DNA of 50,788 bases from Saksenaea vasiformis B4078 (Eukaryota; Mucoromycota; Mucoromycetes; Mucorales; Saksenaeaceae). Position numbers and translations under genes: made by a program. Every line of letters starts with the position of its first letter. Position 1 is the stretch's first letter. The DNA is taken from positions 1-50,788 of the forward strand of contig JNDT01001480.1 in assembly GCA_000697055.1 (NCBI GenBank), written 5' to 3'. Below, piece by piece: positions 23,084 to 35,732 of the stretch. Under the pieces are notes generated by a model. The model made no database searches and was not told the DNA's origin. It saw only the letters and a program-made list of their open reading frames with translations.

Positions 23084-25464
23084 TTAAAGTTTAGCATCCG
23101 CAGGCAACAGATTGGCAGGGATTTCCACCTCAAGACCACTTAGTAGAAGTTGGGCAAATGTTTTGCCCTGACGGTCAACCACAAGGGAGCTCAGACCACC
23201 ACCACCTTTTTTTTTTTTTTTAACCAAACTTAGTACCAAATCCTCTCGGTTTTGTTTCTATCTATCTATCTCTGTCTTACCTAACGATCGTGTGAGCACA
23301 AAATTCAGTGCATGTAGACCTGGTAGTTCAAATCGAGTGACGGAACCTTTACACAAATGTTGCATATAATCAGCCACCACCTTTTCGGTGACAGAACGTT
23401 TGATGTAGGGCAAATACTTTGGTTCCCTGGCAATAATACCTAAGAAGAAGAAGAAGAAGAATGAATGAATGAATGAGACAGCCATCCAAAATAGAAAGAA
23501 AGAAAGAAAAGGGAATGCCACTTTACCAATGTTGCAAACGTCGCCTTTGTCTCCGCTACGACCGTAGGCAAGGTGGATAAGCTTGGTTTTTATCAAAGGG
23601 CCATTGACAGCGGGCTCGGGAATGAGCGGGACATCGTCCGCTGCCGGAAGTATGCCATATTTCCCGGTTGTGTTCCACGCATCCCAAGAAATGGGCTTTT
23701 CCATCGCTTGCCCGACCACTACCTTTGTATTTACCGTCGGTTTGGGTATGAGACAGGGAAAATGAACCAAATTGGGAACAGGTTTAGGACGACCTGTCCC
23801 TCCTGCAGATGTAATGCCTGGCGCCATACACGTAGCAGACTATAGAGAGAGAGAGTGAGTGAGTGAGAAAGACGGAAACATAGATGCTTAAAATCTCCCT
23901 TTTTTCTCTTTTTCTCTCTTTCTTTCTCCTTACTGGGACAATTTCCATGGCAAATAAACGTAATGCTTTGGGGTCATCATGATGTACTGTCAAACGTAAA
24001 ACAATTTCACGCGATGGATGAACAGAACTATGCGACCTAAAGAGAAAAATCTATCTATCTCTCCCTCTCTTTCTCCATCCACAACCAATTAAACTTACCC
24101 GTAAAGAACTTCAGCCCCCATCGGTTCAATGTTATAGTTTCGGAGGTCTGCCATACCAAGCTCTTTGTACATTCCCCGCACTCGGCGGACAATCGCCTCT
24201 CCGACGGCCACAGCCTAAGTTTTTTTTTTTTTTGATGGGAAAAAGGGGGGGGGGGGGTTGAGGTTTTAGGGATACAGTTCCGTACGCTTTTTGACTAGAG
24301 TTGTTGTTGTTTACCTTTTCTTTGGCTTCAACGCCTGCCAGAAGCAATTCACCACTCATTTTCCATCCGTCGAGAAAGATACCGGAACATTTGAGCCATG
24401 GCGTTGGTTGCGCGCCACGGGCCCCCTGCACAAGCACACGATTGTGACCTACTTGTTTTAGTTTGACCTGGCGCATATCCAAAATGACATCGGGTAACAA
24501 ATAAAGGGCAGGATCCAAGATCTCGTACAAAATCTGTTCTGAAACGGTTGCCGTACTCACAAGACCTCCTGTGCGTTCAGGTTTGGTCACCACGAAATCA
24601 CCATCCCGCTGAAACTCGACAATGGGATAGCCCATGTTGGCATACCCGCCGTAGGGTGAATGGGCAACCAGTCGCCAGTCTGTGAAATTGCCACCGGTGG
24701 ATTGACAGCCGCATTCGACAATGTGGCCTGCCAAGGAGGCGGAGGCCAGCAAATCGTAGTAATTGGGCAGACCGCTGTGCCATTTGTACTCATGGATTAA
24801 TGGGCCAACGACCAGGGCCGAGTCCACGACGCGACCGGTGACAACAATGTGGGCACCGGCGTCCAAGGCGGCCGCAATCGCCTTTGCTCCGAGATAAGCG
24901 TTGAGTGACACGATGGGCTCGTCCTTGCCAGGGAGTCTGTCAGCGTCCAGCTGATGGTTCACTGCCGACACGGCCGAGAACGAATGCAGTTCTTGAAAGG
25001 ACGCGAGTGTCTGGGTTTCTTTGTCTATCAGAACATCATCCCCCACGACCGCAGCCACTTTGAGATCAAGGTTCATCTTGCGTAACAAGTCCTCGATCGC
25101 CTGCTTGCAACCGACAGGATCAAGGGCACCAGCATTGGTGATCACTTTGGTATTGTTTGTGGCAAGATCGGGAAGAATACGCCGCAAAACAAGCGTGATA
25201 AACTCGGCAATGTAATCCTCACCACGACCACCTTGCAACTGACGCCGCTTACGACGTGCGGACAGAATACCCATCGTGATTTCTGCATAAAACTTTAATT
25301 TTCAATTCCCCCCCCCCCTTTGTCCATCAAAACAAACCAGCTAAGTAATCGGCCACCAAGTAATCCAAGTTGGCGCCTTCATGTTTGACAAGTTGACTAG
25401 CAGCGGAAGGAGAATCACCCCAAAAAGCAGAATAACAACCAATACGAACAGGACGAGTCGACAT
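23084..25464 (-). CDS. AtuA-family (DUF1446) protein, acyclic terpene utilisation-like
   Basis: Seven exons: 25338-25464, 24315-25282, 24099-24214, 23934-24036, 23527-23839, 23281-23439 and 23084-23205 sum to 1,908 nt, or 635 residues. The N-terminal two thirds is the AtuA/DUF1446 domain ([81 protein letters not shown]). The C-terminus is the AtuA-like ferredoxin-fold domain ([20 protein letters not shown]). Founding bacterial members act in catabolism of citronellol-like branched acids together with acyl-CoA carboxylases; the substrate here is unknown. Oddities: intron 1 has a weak GTTTGT donor and contains a 13-base C run on the plus strand, and the last intron ends in a pure A tract before AG. 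These features make mis-splicing plausible. The start at 25464 opens with the family N-terminus. Confidence 0.9.
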
Positions 25465-26751
25465 GATAAAAGTTAAGAAAAAAGAAAAGGAAGAAAAGTA
25501 AAGAAGAGAAGAGAAAAAAGAAGAAGAAGGAGTAACTATTCAAGCTTTGTCATTTTTTTCTTTTTTCTTTTTTTTTTTTTAATGACAATGGGTTATATGT
25601 GTGGGGAAACTTGAGTGGGGAAATGCACATGGATGTGACTTGCATGAATCATCATCATCTTTTTCGTTTGGTTGCTTTGCTTGTTTGTTCTGCTTGAAGG
25701 GCATCATGGGAAGAAGAAAGTCATCGAGGCATGGGATGATTGAAGTTTATAATGGGTTTTATGGGTTGCCATGGGCCAATCATTCTGTGTTCATTGGGTT
25801 GTTTTAAAGCAATGAGGCCTGAAGAGCGATCATGTCATCGGTAATGTTCCATTCTGGGCAATGCCCAATGATGTCCCATGCCATCACACGTTAGGATCAA
25901 CTATTTACTTACTACTATTACTTTTTTACTCTCTTGGTTAAAAGGAATAATAAAAATCACGGAATGTTCCGTGTGATCGTCCTAGTACGACCGGGTATTG
26001 GGGGGCCGGGGCCAAGCGGAGACAACAACATCATGGTAAAAAAAAAAGACCAGGTTTCTTTTTTGTGTTGCCCAGTGCGAAAGATTTTTTTTGGAAGACT
26101 AAGGAGAATGGGCGGATGTGGTACAAGTCAAAAAAAAAAAAAGAGCGGGTCGTACACCTGAATGAAAGAAGAGGAGAGGTTACCCGAGTAGCCAGAGAAA
26201 GAAGAATAAAAATAAAGAATATGGTTACTAAGGAAACGAAAGAATCACGGGCGCACAAACATTGGAGAGAGAGACAGAGAGAGACAGAAGAAAGAAGGAT
26301 GATCGTTTTATCACCAAAAAGGAAACGCACGAGCTCTCTTTGATCCAGAATTCGTCCATCTAGCAAACAGAAGGGAGTGTGAAATAAGTTGTCCAAGGTT
26401 TATAAGGTTCGGGGCGAACACAAAAACGTCAAATTAGGTAGCGGACGGGTCCTCTCTATATCGAGAGCTTTGAGTCGAGAAAAGATGAGTTGAGAGTGTG
26501 AGTGAGTTGAGTGACAGAGCTAAAATAATAATAATAATAAGAATAATAATAATAAACGATCAAACGATTGTTGTTGTTTTTTTTTTCTCTCTCTCTCTCT
26601 TTCTTTCTTTCTTTTTCTCTTTCTCTCCTCTCTTTCTCTCTCTCTCTCTTTCTCTCTTTCTCTTTCTCTTTTTCTTTCTCTTCTCTCCTTTCTCTTTTTC
26701 TCACTCCATACACTTTGTCTTTGTTGTTCTTCTTCTTTCCCTTTAATTTCT
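25465..26751. other. Spacer with low-complexity purine and pyrimidine tracts
   Basis: Divergent promoters of the AtuA-family gene and the beta-trefoil gene lie here. Nothing codes recognisably. A GA-rich stretch follows 26160-26340 and a long pyrimidine tract ends it (separate entry). Open frames in the tracts encode only Arg/Glu or Ser/Leu/Phe repeats and are artefacts of composition. Confidence 0.6.
26577..26705 (+). repeat. Polypyrimidine (CT-rich) tract before the beta-trefoil gene
   Basis: About 130 nt of almost pure C and T on the coding strand, ending some 50 nt before the ATG at 26752, so it is probably core promoter or 5' leader. In filamentous fungi CT tracts near transcription starts are common in active promoters, but this one is unusually long. 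Confidence 0.8.
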
Positions 26752-27961
26752 ATGGTTAACAACGGCGATTGGACGTATATTCGCTCTATTCCCACCGGAA
26801 ACGTGATCTCCGCGAATACTCGTCGTGAAGATGCTCTTCGATCACAAGTGTATGTATGTCCACCAAAACAAGTCGATGAAGAACTGTGGCGTTGGGAAGG
26901 AAACTATTTGAGAAACAAAGCAACCGGTCTTGTCTTGGATATCCGAAAAGGTAAATTTTTTTTTTTTTTTTTTATTTTTTTTTGTGTTCATCTCCGTGTT
27001 TAACCCGATGTTTAGGCCGATTAAGATTGATTGAAGATACAGAAATTTGTCTGTATGAAATGAAACCTGTGGAAGAAGCGCGCAGTCAATTGTGGGGTGT
27101 GCGCGAGAACAGTGTGGATGCGCTTGGACGACGGTTGCCGGGATGTGTCATTTATTCCGTCCATAACGATGACTGGGTCCTTGACGTTCAGGTCAACTCG
27201 GTGGAAGAGGAAGCCAAGTTAATTTTGTTTCCATATCAAATGATCGACAACGAAAACCAACGTTGGACCTTGACCACCGACCTCAATCATTCACCCACAC
27301 CCTTCAGCTTCGCCAATACGGTGGAAATCTCCCCCTCCACCTCCTCCTCGTCCCTTCACGACATGCCTGTTGAGTTTGCCCACGGTGGCCTGACACCAGC
27401 CAAGCGGGGTTCACAAAGTTCAATGACAGGTGTGTCATTGGACACGTACAAAGAATGTCATTCACTGGTCTACTATTACTACTACAACAATGTTGATGAA
27501 GAAGAAGGAAAAAAAAAACTCACAGCGCAAAGGTAGGTAACCTACCTCAACTCTTTTTTTTTTTTTCGCGTCCTGTTTCCTTTTAATAACGCGAGCGACG
27601 ATTGATCGTTTATTTATTTATTTTAGTGACAAAACCATCGCTATGGCCGTTGCGTATCATATCTGGCAACAGTGGAAAAAAGAGCAGCAGCAACCAACGC
27701 AATTACCAGACGTGGTTCAAAACCAACGAACACGCCACGAAATAACACGCGCATGGTTACAGTCCACCGTTCGAAGTGAGGTATAGATATACATTGGGTC
27801 AGAGATGAAACCAGATCATTAAAAACAAACGCGTCTTTGTTATATAGGCTTCTCGTATCTTTGACCACCGTGATCAGTTGAATAATCATAAAGAAACCAT
27901 CCTGTCCTTGGCAGGTCGGTACATTACCCAACTCTATGAACAAATGCCTTCATCTCCTTAA
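26752..27961 (+). CDS. Ricin-B-type beta-trefoil domain protein with a C-terminal helical tail
   Basis: Four exons, 26752-26950, 27016-27532, 27627-27780 and 27848-27961, sum to 984 nt, or 327 residues. Residues 1-150 form two or three beta-trefoil repeats with the usual tryptophans at repeat ends: DEELWRWEGNYLRNKATG, RSQLWGVRENS and NENQRWTLTTD, with VLDIRKG and WVLDVQVN as the strand motifs. Such lectin-like folds bind sugars or proteins. A Ser/Thr-rich linker follows (SPSTSSSSLHDM). The C-terminal region, HIWQQWKKEQQQPTQLPDV to SLAGRYITQLYEQMPSSP, looks helical and I do not recognise it. There is no signal peptide, so it is probably intracellular. The open frame continues briefly past the second donor, but splicing at 27533 restores a longer frame. 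Confidence 0.72.
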
Positions 27962-29058
27962 ACCCCCAAAAAAATCCTTCTTTGTGTACCCTAACTCTAA
28001 AAAACCTAGCACCCCCCAACCCGCTCATTCCACCGAAAGTGTACGCAACAACAACCACCCACTCTTTCTTAAACAACAAACTCCCACCCCATCCCTCTCG
28101 TTTTCGCCCAAACCGTTCCTTAAAAACTGATTCTATGCTGCGCCTCCCCGCCTTTTTATTTCCTTTATTTTACACACAAACCAGCTCTTCTTAAACAAGA
28201 CACACGACTTCCTTTTCCTTCCTTCCTTTTTGTTTTTGCCAACATCTTTTTTTTACTGTAAATAACTGTAGGTTTTTTTTATATCTTCTAACAAACAATA
28301 AAGTATCCACGCCACACAAATCTATCCAAGATCGGCAAGTGAATGTTTTTAATCCACATGACAAGGCAAAGTGCATAAAAACTGCCTGATTTATTCACCA
28401 CGTCATTTTTACGTCAACCATCGCCATTTTAATTTCTTTTTTTTCTTTTTTTTAAATGAAACATCCGGGTTGTGGAAGGGGGGGAGGATGGATCCTGTAT
28501 AGACTGATTTTTTTGTTCTTTTTCTGTTTTGGTTACCGGAGGAACGGGTTGTCATGTGCAACAACCGGAACCATGAAAGAAAAGGCCGAATGTTAAAAGT
28601 TTTGAGGAATTGGGTAAGTTTCCATAGCAAGTAACATGCCGATCGTCGCGCGCTGTAACACCTTCAAGAAAAAAATTCATGAAGCAAATGACGAACGAAA
28701 AGGCGTTTTTGTCCCACACAAATAGACCAGGTTTTATCGTTGTACATATACTACCTATTACTTCCTCTTCTTTTCTTTTACTAATGACTATTCAAAAAAC
28801 TATAATGTGTTGTGATAATGTTATATACCAAAAAACTAGACTTCTTTTTTTTTTTTTCATTCAGTTGCAAATAATCTATTATTCAAATTCTTAAAATCTT
28901 TGGGGGGGGGATGGGGGAAAAGAGGTGTTCTTTTTTTTTGGTTTTTTTTCTTTCTTTTTCGTTGGGGTTTTACAGATGACAAATAACATATCCTTTTTTC
29001 TTTTTTCCTTTTTTTTTTTTAAACCGGAAGAGAAAAAAAAAGAAAAAGAAAGGGTGTG
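27962..29058. other. Convergent 3' spacer
   Basis: Shared tail region between the beta-trefoil gene and the KH gene. AT-rich, with T runs and G runs; nothing coding is recognised. Confidence 0.6.
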
Positions 29059-32000
29059 TCATAGGTTTTCCTTTTTCAAGTGCCATGCACTATAGACAAG
29101 GGGTGGCGGATGAGAAGGGGTATGGGGCATGACGAAACTAGAAGATCTGGAGGCACGTATTTGAGTCGCGTTCGATAACGATTTTGGGGGCGAGGTATCT
29201 TCATGACGACGTGGGGGCATAGGTGGTTGATTTGTAAATCGCAGATCTCCTTCTGGCATGGATTGTGTAGAATGCATCGAACTGTTGCTACCCGTAGATG
29301 TGGACGATGTAGGAACAACATATTGATGAAAATCAACGGCACTCGGTTTATGTTGTATAGGATAAGATGAGTACAATCCTGCTGTCGATGGTTCCATTGT
29401 GTACATCTGTAAAGAAAGAGCCTTAGTGTCAATGGGAAATGGAGGAGGAGGGAGGTAGAAAGTGGAAGAGGATGGAGGAGGAGAAGCAAGCGAAGTAGAA
29501 AAAGAAGAAGGAGGAGGAGGAGGAGGAGGGGAGGTAGTTACCATGCTGTGGGACTTTGCTGGGTCCATCATGCCAGTAGGTAAGGTCGACGACGACGTTG
29601 TACCGGGTTGATGATGACCACCACCACCACCGCCAACATTACTACTACTAGTACTACTACCGCCGCCGCCGCCGCCACTTGCTGTTCCTCCAGCACCACC
29701 ACCACCTCCTCCTGCTACTGTTGTTGTTGTTGTTGTTCCTCCGCCTCCGCCACCTCCACCTCCACCGCCTCCTCCGCCGGTAGTGAAACCAGAGGGTAAG
29801 AGTGGCATTTGTGGAGGACTTGACCAGATATCAGCCGAGGTAGAAGGATGGTGATGGTGATGAGGGTGATGATGATGATGGCCGTTGCTTTGTCCTCGGA
29901 AACCAAATGCAGTGGTATTCAATGGCATACTCATACGTTTATCTGGAGGGGGTTGTTCTTTTTCCAATGGTGTATCGAAAATAGCACGAATATTTTCAGC
30001 CGCACGAGAAGAATTCATGTCTCGGAAATTTTTCCATGATGCGTCCAGTGCCGTACTTCCACTACTGGCTGGGTAATCGAACAAGGAATAACTTGAAAAA
30101 GTACCAGGCGTTAAAAGTGACGAAGAAGGCGTCAAATCTAGAAGAAATAATAAGAATAATAAATCAATCAGGGGAGTTAAGAGAAAAAAAAAGAAAAAGA
30201 GAGACAGAGACAGAGAGAGAAAGGGAGGGAGAGAGGGAAAGACTTTTTTTTTTTTTTTTTACCTGAGGAGATGACTGAGTTTAGCATTTTGCTGCCAAAG
30301 GGTGGGGCAAATGTATCGACAAGGGAGCCCGTACTACTCGAATGGGCGGTTGTGGCGGTGACGGTGCTTGCTTTTGTCTTTGCAATGTCTTCGTACAAGG
30401 TGACATGGTGACTCTTTAGATAATGGACAAGACGATCGAGGGCTGCCGGGAGACAGTCGAGATTGGCTTTGTTCATTTTCAGTGGGATGACAGTATCCTC
30501 TTCTGCTGGTGCTGGCGTCGCCGTGCGCATGGTAGGAGAGACGGGTGCACTCGTGGCTGTGACAGGGGCTGATTTCAATGCGGCGGATGTGTCCACGTGG
30601 ATGTCGAATTCGCGTTGCAGTGGTGTCACGATGGCTTCTTTCCATTCATTCGAGGCAAGGACGGCGCGTAGGGTTGCTGAAGAGGGGACGTGGAGATGGT
30701 ACTCTTCGGGGACAATGCTTCGGAGCATTTTGACGGCGGTGCCGACCTGTGCTTCTGGTCCTACCAAGGTGACCGTATCACTTGCGAGTTCATGATCGGG
30801 CCACAAAATGCGGGTGTTGGTTTGTCTGGTGATTTCCGCCACCTGTGTTTCGTGGTCGCGTATCAATGTACGGTGCATGCGGAATGGAATGCCGGCTGTC
30901 TGGACCACAAAGTCTTTGTCGCGTGGGCTGATCAATTCCATGACGGAATGGCGCAAATTATCTAGATTGATATGATTTTTGGTGGGTGTACGTGCCACGA
31001 CATTGTCTTCGTTGTCATAATAACCACCCAAGGCGGCGAATTCTTCCGCATTGGAGAATTTCACATAGACGCCGTATTTTTTCATGATACGTTGAATGTT
31101 TTTGCCGCCAACGCCGATGATACGTTTGTGGTAGGTTTCGGGAACAAAAAATGAAATTTCGGCGGGTAACTCTTCCTGCAACATGGTCAAACCGTCCAAT
31201 GCTTTTGTAAAACTGGTACTTTCGACCTCGATGATGAAATTGTATTCGCTGAACGGTAAAAACTTTATCTTTGCGCCCGATGTTTTCATGATTTTGTTGA
31301 TTTTTCCGCTCTTTTTTCCGCTAATGAATTCGCGTTGATCGTTCGATAACTCTACGTTGAACACGCTATCTTGGTGAAACATCTGGCGTAAAAAAAAAAA
31401 AAAAGAATTATTTTTTTTCAGTATGGAACAACACCAATCAATTCATCAATCGATTTCAAACCTTGAGAAACGCCATTTCATGAAGACGTTGATAAACATT
31501 GCGTACGGCTCGTTCCGTACCAAATACTTCGATACAACCGGGATCTGTTTTGTAGGAAACTTCAGCCCCTGAGATCTGTGACAGTTGTGAAACGAGACCG
31601 GCAAGATTGTTAATCGAATTGAAAAAGGTATGTGCTCCATCAGCACCATAAATGGCACCATCACGATTATTGAAATAAAAGCAAGCTTCATAAATGCTAC
31701 ATGCCTAAGAAAAGAGAGAGAAGGAGGAGGAGAAGGAAAAGTCAGATGACGTTACATAAAAGAGGTGTTATTCTTTTTTTTTTACCAAGAAATTCAATGA
31801 TCGGAGGGTGCGTTCGGCATTGACACGATTTTCGGCATAGGCTGTTACCACATTGTTACCAGAACCCAAAGGAGGAATAGCAATATAGGAACCTATCGTT
31901 TTACAGGATGATAAGAACAATGAATAAAAAGTTTAAGTAGTATTATTATTATTTCTTTACCATTATCGTGCATGATTTTCCGTAATTCATCTCTTCGATG

Positions 32001-33054
32001 TAATAGCATCCAGTCTAATTTGCGAGCATGAAGAACACAGTCTTTATGATACATTGATTTCTCCTGCAAAAAAAGAAAGTAAAAGTTTTTGAGTTCATCA
32101 TGAATTTTTTTTAAAGATCACAAGCAAACCTTTTGTGCTGCCAGTTTATGAAACATGTCTTTCACTCGATTGACATTGACTTGATCACCGGTGATATAGA
32201 TAAGTGGTGAATAATTATCATCGGTTGATAATTCGTCGGCTGTTTCTTTGAAGGGCGAAGGAAAATAAATGTTTGTGGCCGTTTCTTCGATAATAGGCTG
32301 TAAACTGACTCGTTTTCTTCCGCAAATAAGATTATGAAGTTTCAAAGGAATTTTCAAGGTATCCGAATAAAGACCAGCCTAAAAAGAAAAAAAAAAGTTG
32401 AAAACTTTTGTTAAAAAGAGAAAGAGATTCTTTTTACCATTTCGTCCAAGGCAGTGAGTACTCTTATACGAGCTTGTTCTGCATTTCTTGGTAAACCGGA
32501 AATGACGATGGATAAAGTGTTCTCGGAGATGAAGGAAGATCGTCGTGGTGGAGGTTCCTGTAGAGTGATATGTGTTGTTGTATCCGTTTCAATCTTATCG
32601 CATTGAGCTCGAATGGTAGCAATGGGAGGACAATCATGAGCGGGAATCTTTAAGGTCAGTTTGATCTAAAAAGAACAAGTAATCAATGATTTGAATCAAG
32701 AAGAAAGAAAAAGGAAGAATTAGATATATTATATTATTTTTTTTATACCTTTAGAGGAGAATGAGAAAGTAAATCACCACGAGCGGCCATCACGGTACTA
32801 AGTGGGCCAGTAAGGGTGAGGTTGTAGTCCGTAGGAGTATCGACAAGAGAAGCGTGTGGCTTAATTGGACCCAGCGTGGCATCAGGTGCTGCGGACAGTG
32901 TGATTTGACAGCAGTGGCAAGCCATGACGTTATTACAGGTATCTCGCAAATCAGACATGATGGATTCATGGCTGTGTGAGGAATCATCATAGTTGCTATA
33001 CTGCCCAGACGCGGGCGGGGCATAGCAAAAAGAAAATGCAGCGGTCTGGGCCAT
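29059..33054 (-). CDS. Multi-KH-domain RNA-binding protein with low-complexity C-terminal tail
   Basis: Eight exons: 32749-33054, 32438-32665, 32130-32378, 31961-32063, 31786-31892, 31462-31704, 30263-31382 and 29059-30137 sum to 3,435 nt, or 1,144 residues. Several KH-like units are visible. The best is FFVPETYHKRIIGVGGKNIQ, with a canonical GxxG loop (GVGG). Others are FISGKKSGKINKIMKTSGAK, LHNLICGRKRVSLQPIIEE, a divergent one in residues 105-175, and one around FRMHRTLIRDHETQVAEI. The layout recalls vigilin/Bicaudal-C-like fungal KH proteins that bind mRNA. The last exon encodes about 350 residues of Ser, Pro, Gly and His homopolymers, including a poly-His run, a long poly-Gly run and a poly-Pro run, likely disordered and condensate-prone. 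Start at 33054 begins MAQTAAFSFCYA. Confidence 0.85.
29440..29900. repeat. Trinucleotide-rich cluster inside the KH gene
   Basis: Runs of GGA/TCC, CCA/TGG, GTT/AAC and GAT/ATC triplets encode, on the minus strand, poly-Pro, poly-Gly, poly-Thr, poly-Ser and poly-His. Slippage here would change tract length without breaking frame. Confidence 0.85.
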
Positions 33055-34354
33055 CGTTTTATATATAATGTTGTTGTGTTGTGTTGTTTTAATAAGGAGC
33101 GACTATAAAAAATGATGTGTTGCTGATTATGTGTTGTGTTGTGTGTGCAGTGTGTGCAATTTTTTTTCTTTTTTTTTGGGTGATAAAAAAATAATGCTGG
33201 GTAATAATAATAAAAAAAAAAAAAAAGAAAGCGTTAAAAATTAAATGAGCATGGTCAAAGTAGAAAAAAAAAATAAAAAAAATATCCCGGACGGTAAAAA
33301 AATTGTTGTAAAAAAAAAAAAAAAAAGAATGGTTGGTCTGAAACATAGGAAATAAGAGATACTCTTGCAAGCGGGGGTAGTCATGGCAACGATCCAATGC
33401 GAAACAACTTGTTTCTTACTTATTCTACTTACTAACTTACTATCTTTTTTTTTTTTTTTGCTTCGGCCATTTATGCTCTTTTCCGATGTTGCGCGTATCA
33501 CTTATTCTATTTTCAAGTAGACGCCGCGTTGGAGAGAGAAAAGAATAACTAACAAATAAGATCAAAACCTAAGCAACTGGGTGATAGTTCATTGGCTATG
33601 TTTCGAACAGATGGAGTCTAGATTTTTTGTTTATCTTTTACCGAAAACTTTTTTTTTTTTTCTCTTTCTCTTGGAAAAAAAACTCCCTTCTTCGTTTAAA
33701 AAAGTGACACGTCACACACACACACTTTTACTTTTAACACACACGTACTAAAAAAACCCATAATAACAAGCTCAACCTCTCTCACTTAGTTTACCTCTTT
33801 ATTCCCTTTTTCTTATCTTTTTCTTCTTAACTCAGTAAGATTTAGATGTCCGCAAAACGGTTCAAACAAGACTGACTCGGATAAAGCTGTGGTAGTAATA
33901 GTACTAGTTTTATAGATAGAAGCATACCAAGTAAAAAAAAAAAAAAAAGAAAGAGGGATTTAAGTTACATCTATAGCATTCTTTATAAGAAAAAGAATAA
34001 AAAGAAAGCCATTGTTTTCCAACACCCACCCACCCCCCAAAATCCACTAATTTAGGACTCAGCTAACCAATACCATAAAAACGAGTGAGTGAATGAATTG
34101 AGTGAGTGAGAGAGTTGGTGAGTGAGTGAAATTGAAAAACATCAAGGTTCAAATGTAGCCAATCAGAAAATAGCTTCAGAAAACTCAAGAAAACGCTGGA
34201 AACATTTTGTTTTGATGGCTGTGCCTGACCATTGAAATTTTCAAATTTTTTCTTTCTTTTTTTTTTTCTTTCCCCGCGGTGACCTCTTTCTTCTTTTCTT
34301 CTCTCTTCTTACTTCTTCTCTCTCCCCTTTTCTCCTCTTCATCCCTTTCTCATC
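33055..34354. other. Divergent promoter region of the KH gene and the DnaJ gene
   Basis: 1.3 kb of AT-rich DNA with many A and T homopolymers and no gene. CCAAT pentamers occur at 34067-34071 and 34159-34163, about 290 and 195 bp before the DnaJ ATG. A pyrimidine-rich leader (about 34270-34350) precedes the DnaJ start. I looked for a perfect heat-shock element near the DnaJ gene and saw none. Confidence 0.6.
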
Positions 34355-35662
34355 ATGGTTCGCGAAACTAAATTCTATGACGTACTTGGTGTCAGCCCTG
34401 ACGCTTCCGAAAGTGAATTGAAAAAAGCCTACAGAAAGCTTGCACTGAAATATCACCCCGACAAGGTGTGTAGCAGTTAGTTTTTTTTTTTTTTTAGTCA
34501 TCGAAAAAAAAAAACAGAAAGATGAGAAAAACTGATCAACCCGTTTTTATAGAACCCTGAGGCTGGTGACAAATTCAAGGAGATCTCCCATGCTTATGAA
34601 GTGTTGTCTGATCCCGAGAAGCGTCAGATGTACAATGACTTTGGTGAAGATGGTCTAAACGGTCAGGGTGGTATGGGAGGTATGGATGCAGAGGACCTCT
34701 TCTCTCACTTGTTCGGCGGTGGTATGTTCGGTGGTGGTGGAAGATCCCGCCCTCAAGGTCCCCGTCGTGGTAAAGATATGGTACATCACCTCAAGGTGAG
34801 CCTTGAAGATCTTTACATGGGCAAAACCACAAAATTGGCCCTTCAAAAACATGTTATCTGTGCAAAATGTGAAGGCCGAGGTGGCAAGGAAGGCGCTGTA
34901 CAGACTTGTGCTAGCTGTAACGGTAACGGTATCCGAATCATCATGAGACAAATGGGTCCCATGGTGCAACAAATTCAACAACCCTGTTCCGACTGTCGTG
35001 GTGAAGGTCAAATCATTAACAGCAAAGATCGCTGCAAGGAATGTGCTGGAAAGAAAATCGTCAATGAACGTAAAATCCTCGAAGTCTTTATTGACAAAGG
35101 CATGCGACATGGTCAGAAAATTACTTTCACAGGTGAAGGTGATCAACAACCCGGTATTACTCCAGGCGATATCATCATTGAAATTGAAGAAAAACCCCAT
35201 CCTCAGTTCAAACGCCAGGGTGACGACCTGGTCTATCAAGCCAACATTGATTTGCTGACAGCTTTGGCAGGCGGCCAGTTCGCTATACCCCATTTGGATG
35301 ATCGCATCCTCTTGGTCTCCGTCCTGCCAGGTGAAGCAATCAAACCCGACATGGTCAAGGTCGTCCCCGATGAAGGTATGCCCGCCTTCCGTCATCATAA
35401 CCATGGTCATCTCTTCATCAAATTCACCGTCGACTTCCCCGAATCCAACTGGACGGATGCCGACACGATCGCAAAACTCAACGATATCTTGCCTCCCCGA
35501 CCAGAGTTGCCCTCCACAAACAACAAACATGTCGATGAAGTCGTCATGGCTGATGCAGAAGCTTATCAAACTCAAAGAGGCGGCGGTCATGGTAACCTCT
35601 ATGAAGATGAGGAAGATGATGATACAAGAAGTGGACCTGGTGTTCAGTGCGCACAACAATAA
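34355..35662 (+). CDS. YDJ1: Class A (type I) DnaJ/Hsp40 co-chaperone, Ydj1-like, with CaaX box
   Basis: Stimulates Hsp70 ATPase and delivers clients in the cytosol and at the ER surface. Exons 34355-34465 and 34553-35662 give 406 residues (yeast Ydj1 409). The J domain carries the HPD motif (KYHPDK) exactly at the exon 1 end. A Gly/Phe-rich linker follows ([11 protein letters not shown]). Then come four zinc-binding repeats ([32 protein letters not shown]), two client-binding beta domains and the dimerisation region. The protein ends CAQQ, a farnesylation-type CaaX box like that of Ydj1, which anchors the chaperone to membranes. An antisense open frame of 334 codons covers most of exon 2 but is a by-product of strong codon bias. 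The gene is divergent from the KH gene. Confidence 0.97.
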
Positions 35663-35699
35663 GACGCTTTAGAATAGAGTAAACCATCTTTTTTTTAAC

Positions 35700-35732
<33 letters not shown>

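Noticed and set aside
26456..26795. Arg/Glu- and Ser/Leu-rich open frames
   Set aside because: Pure products of the CT/GA tract next to the beta-trefoil gene.
34170..34215. Heat-shock element in front of the DnaJ gene
   Set aside because: TTC and GAA triplets occur, but never in the required alternating 5-bp phase.
34655..35659. 334-codon antisense frame over the DnaJ gene
   Set aside because: A mirror of strong codon bias in the DnaJ exon; no motif and no splice logic of its own.
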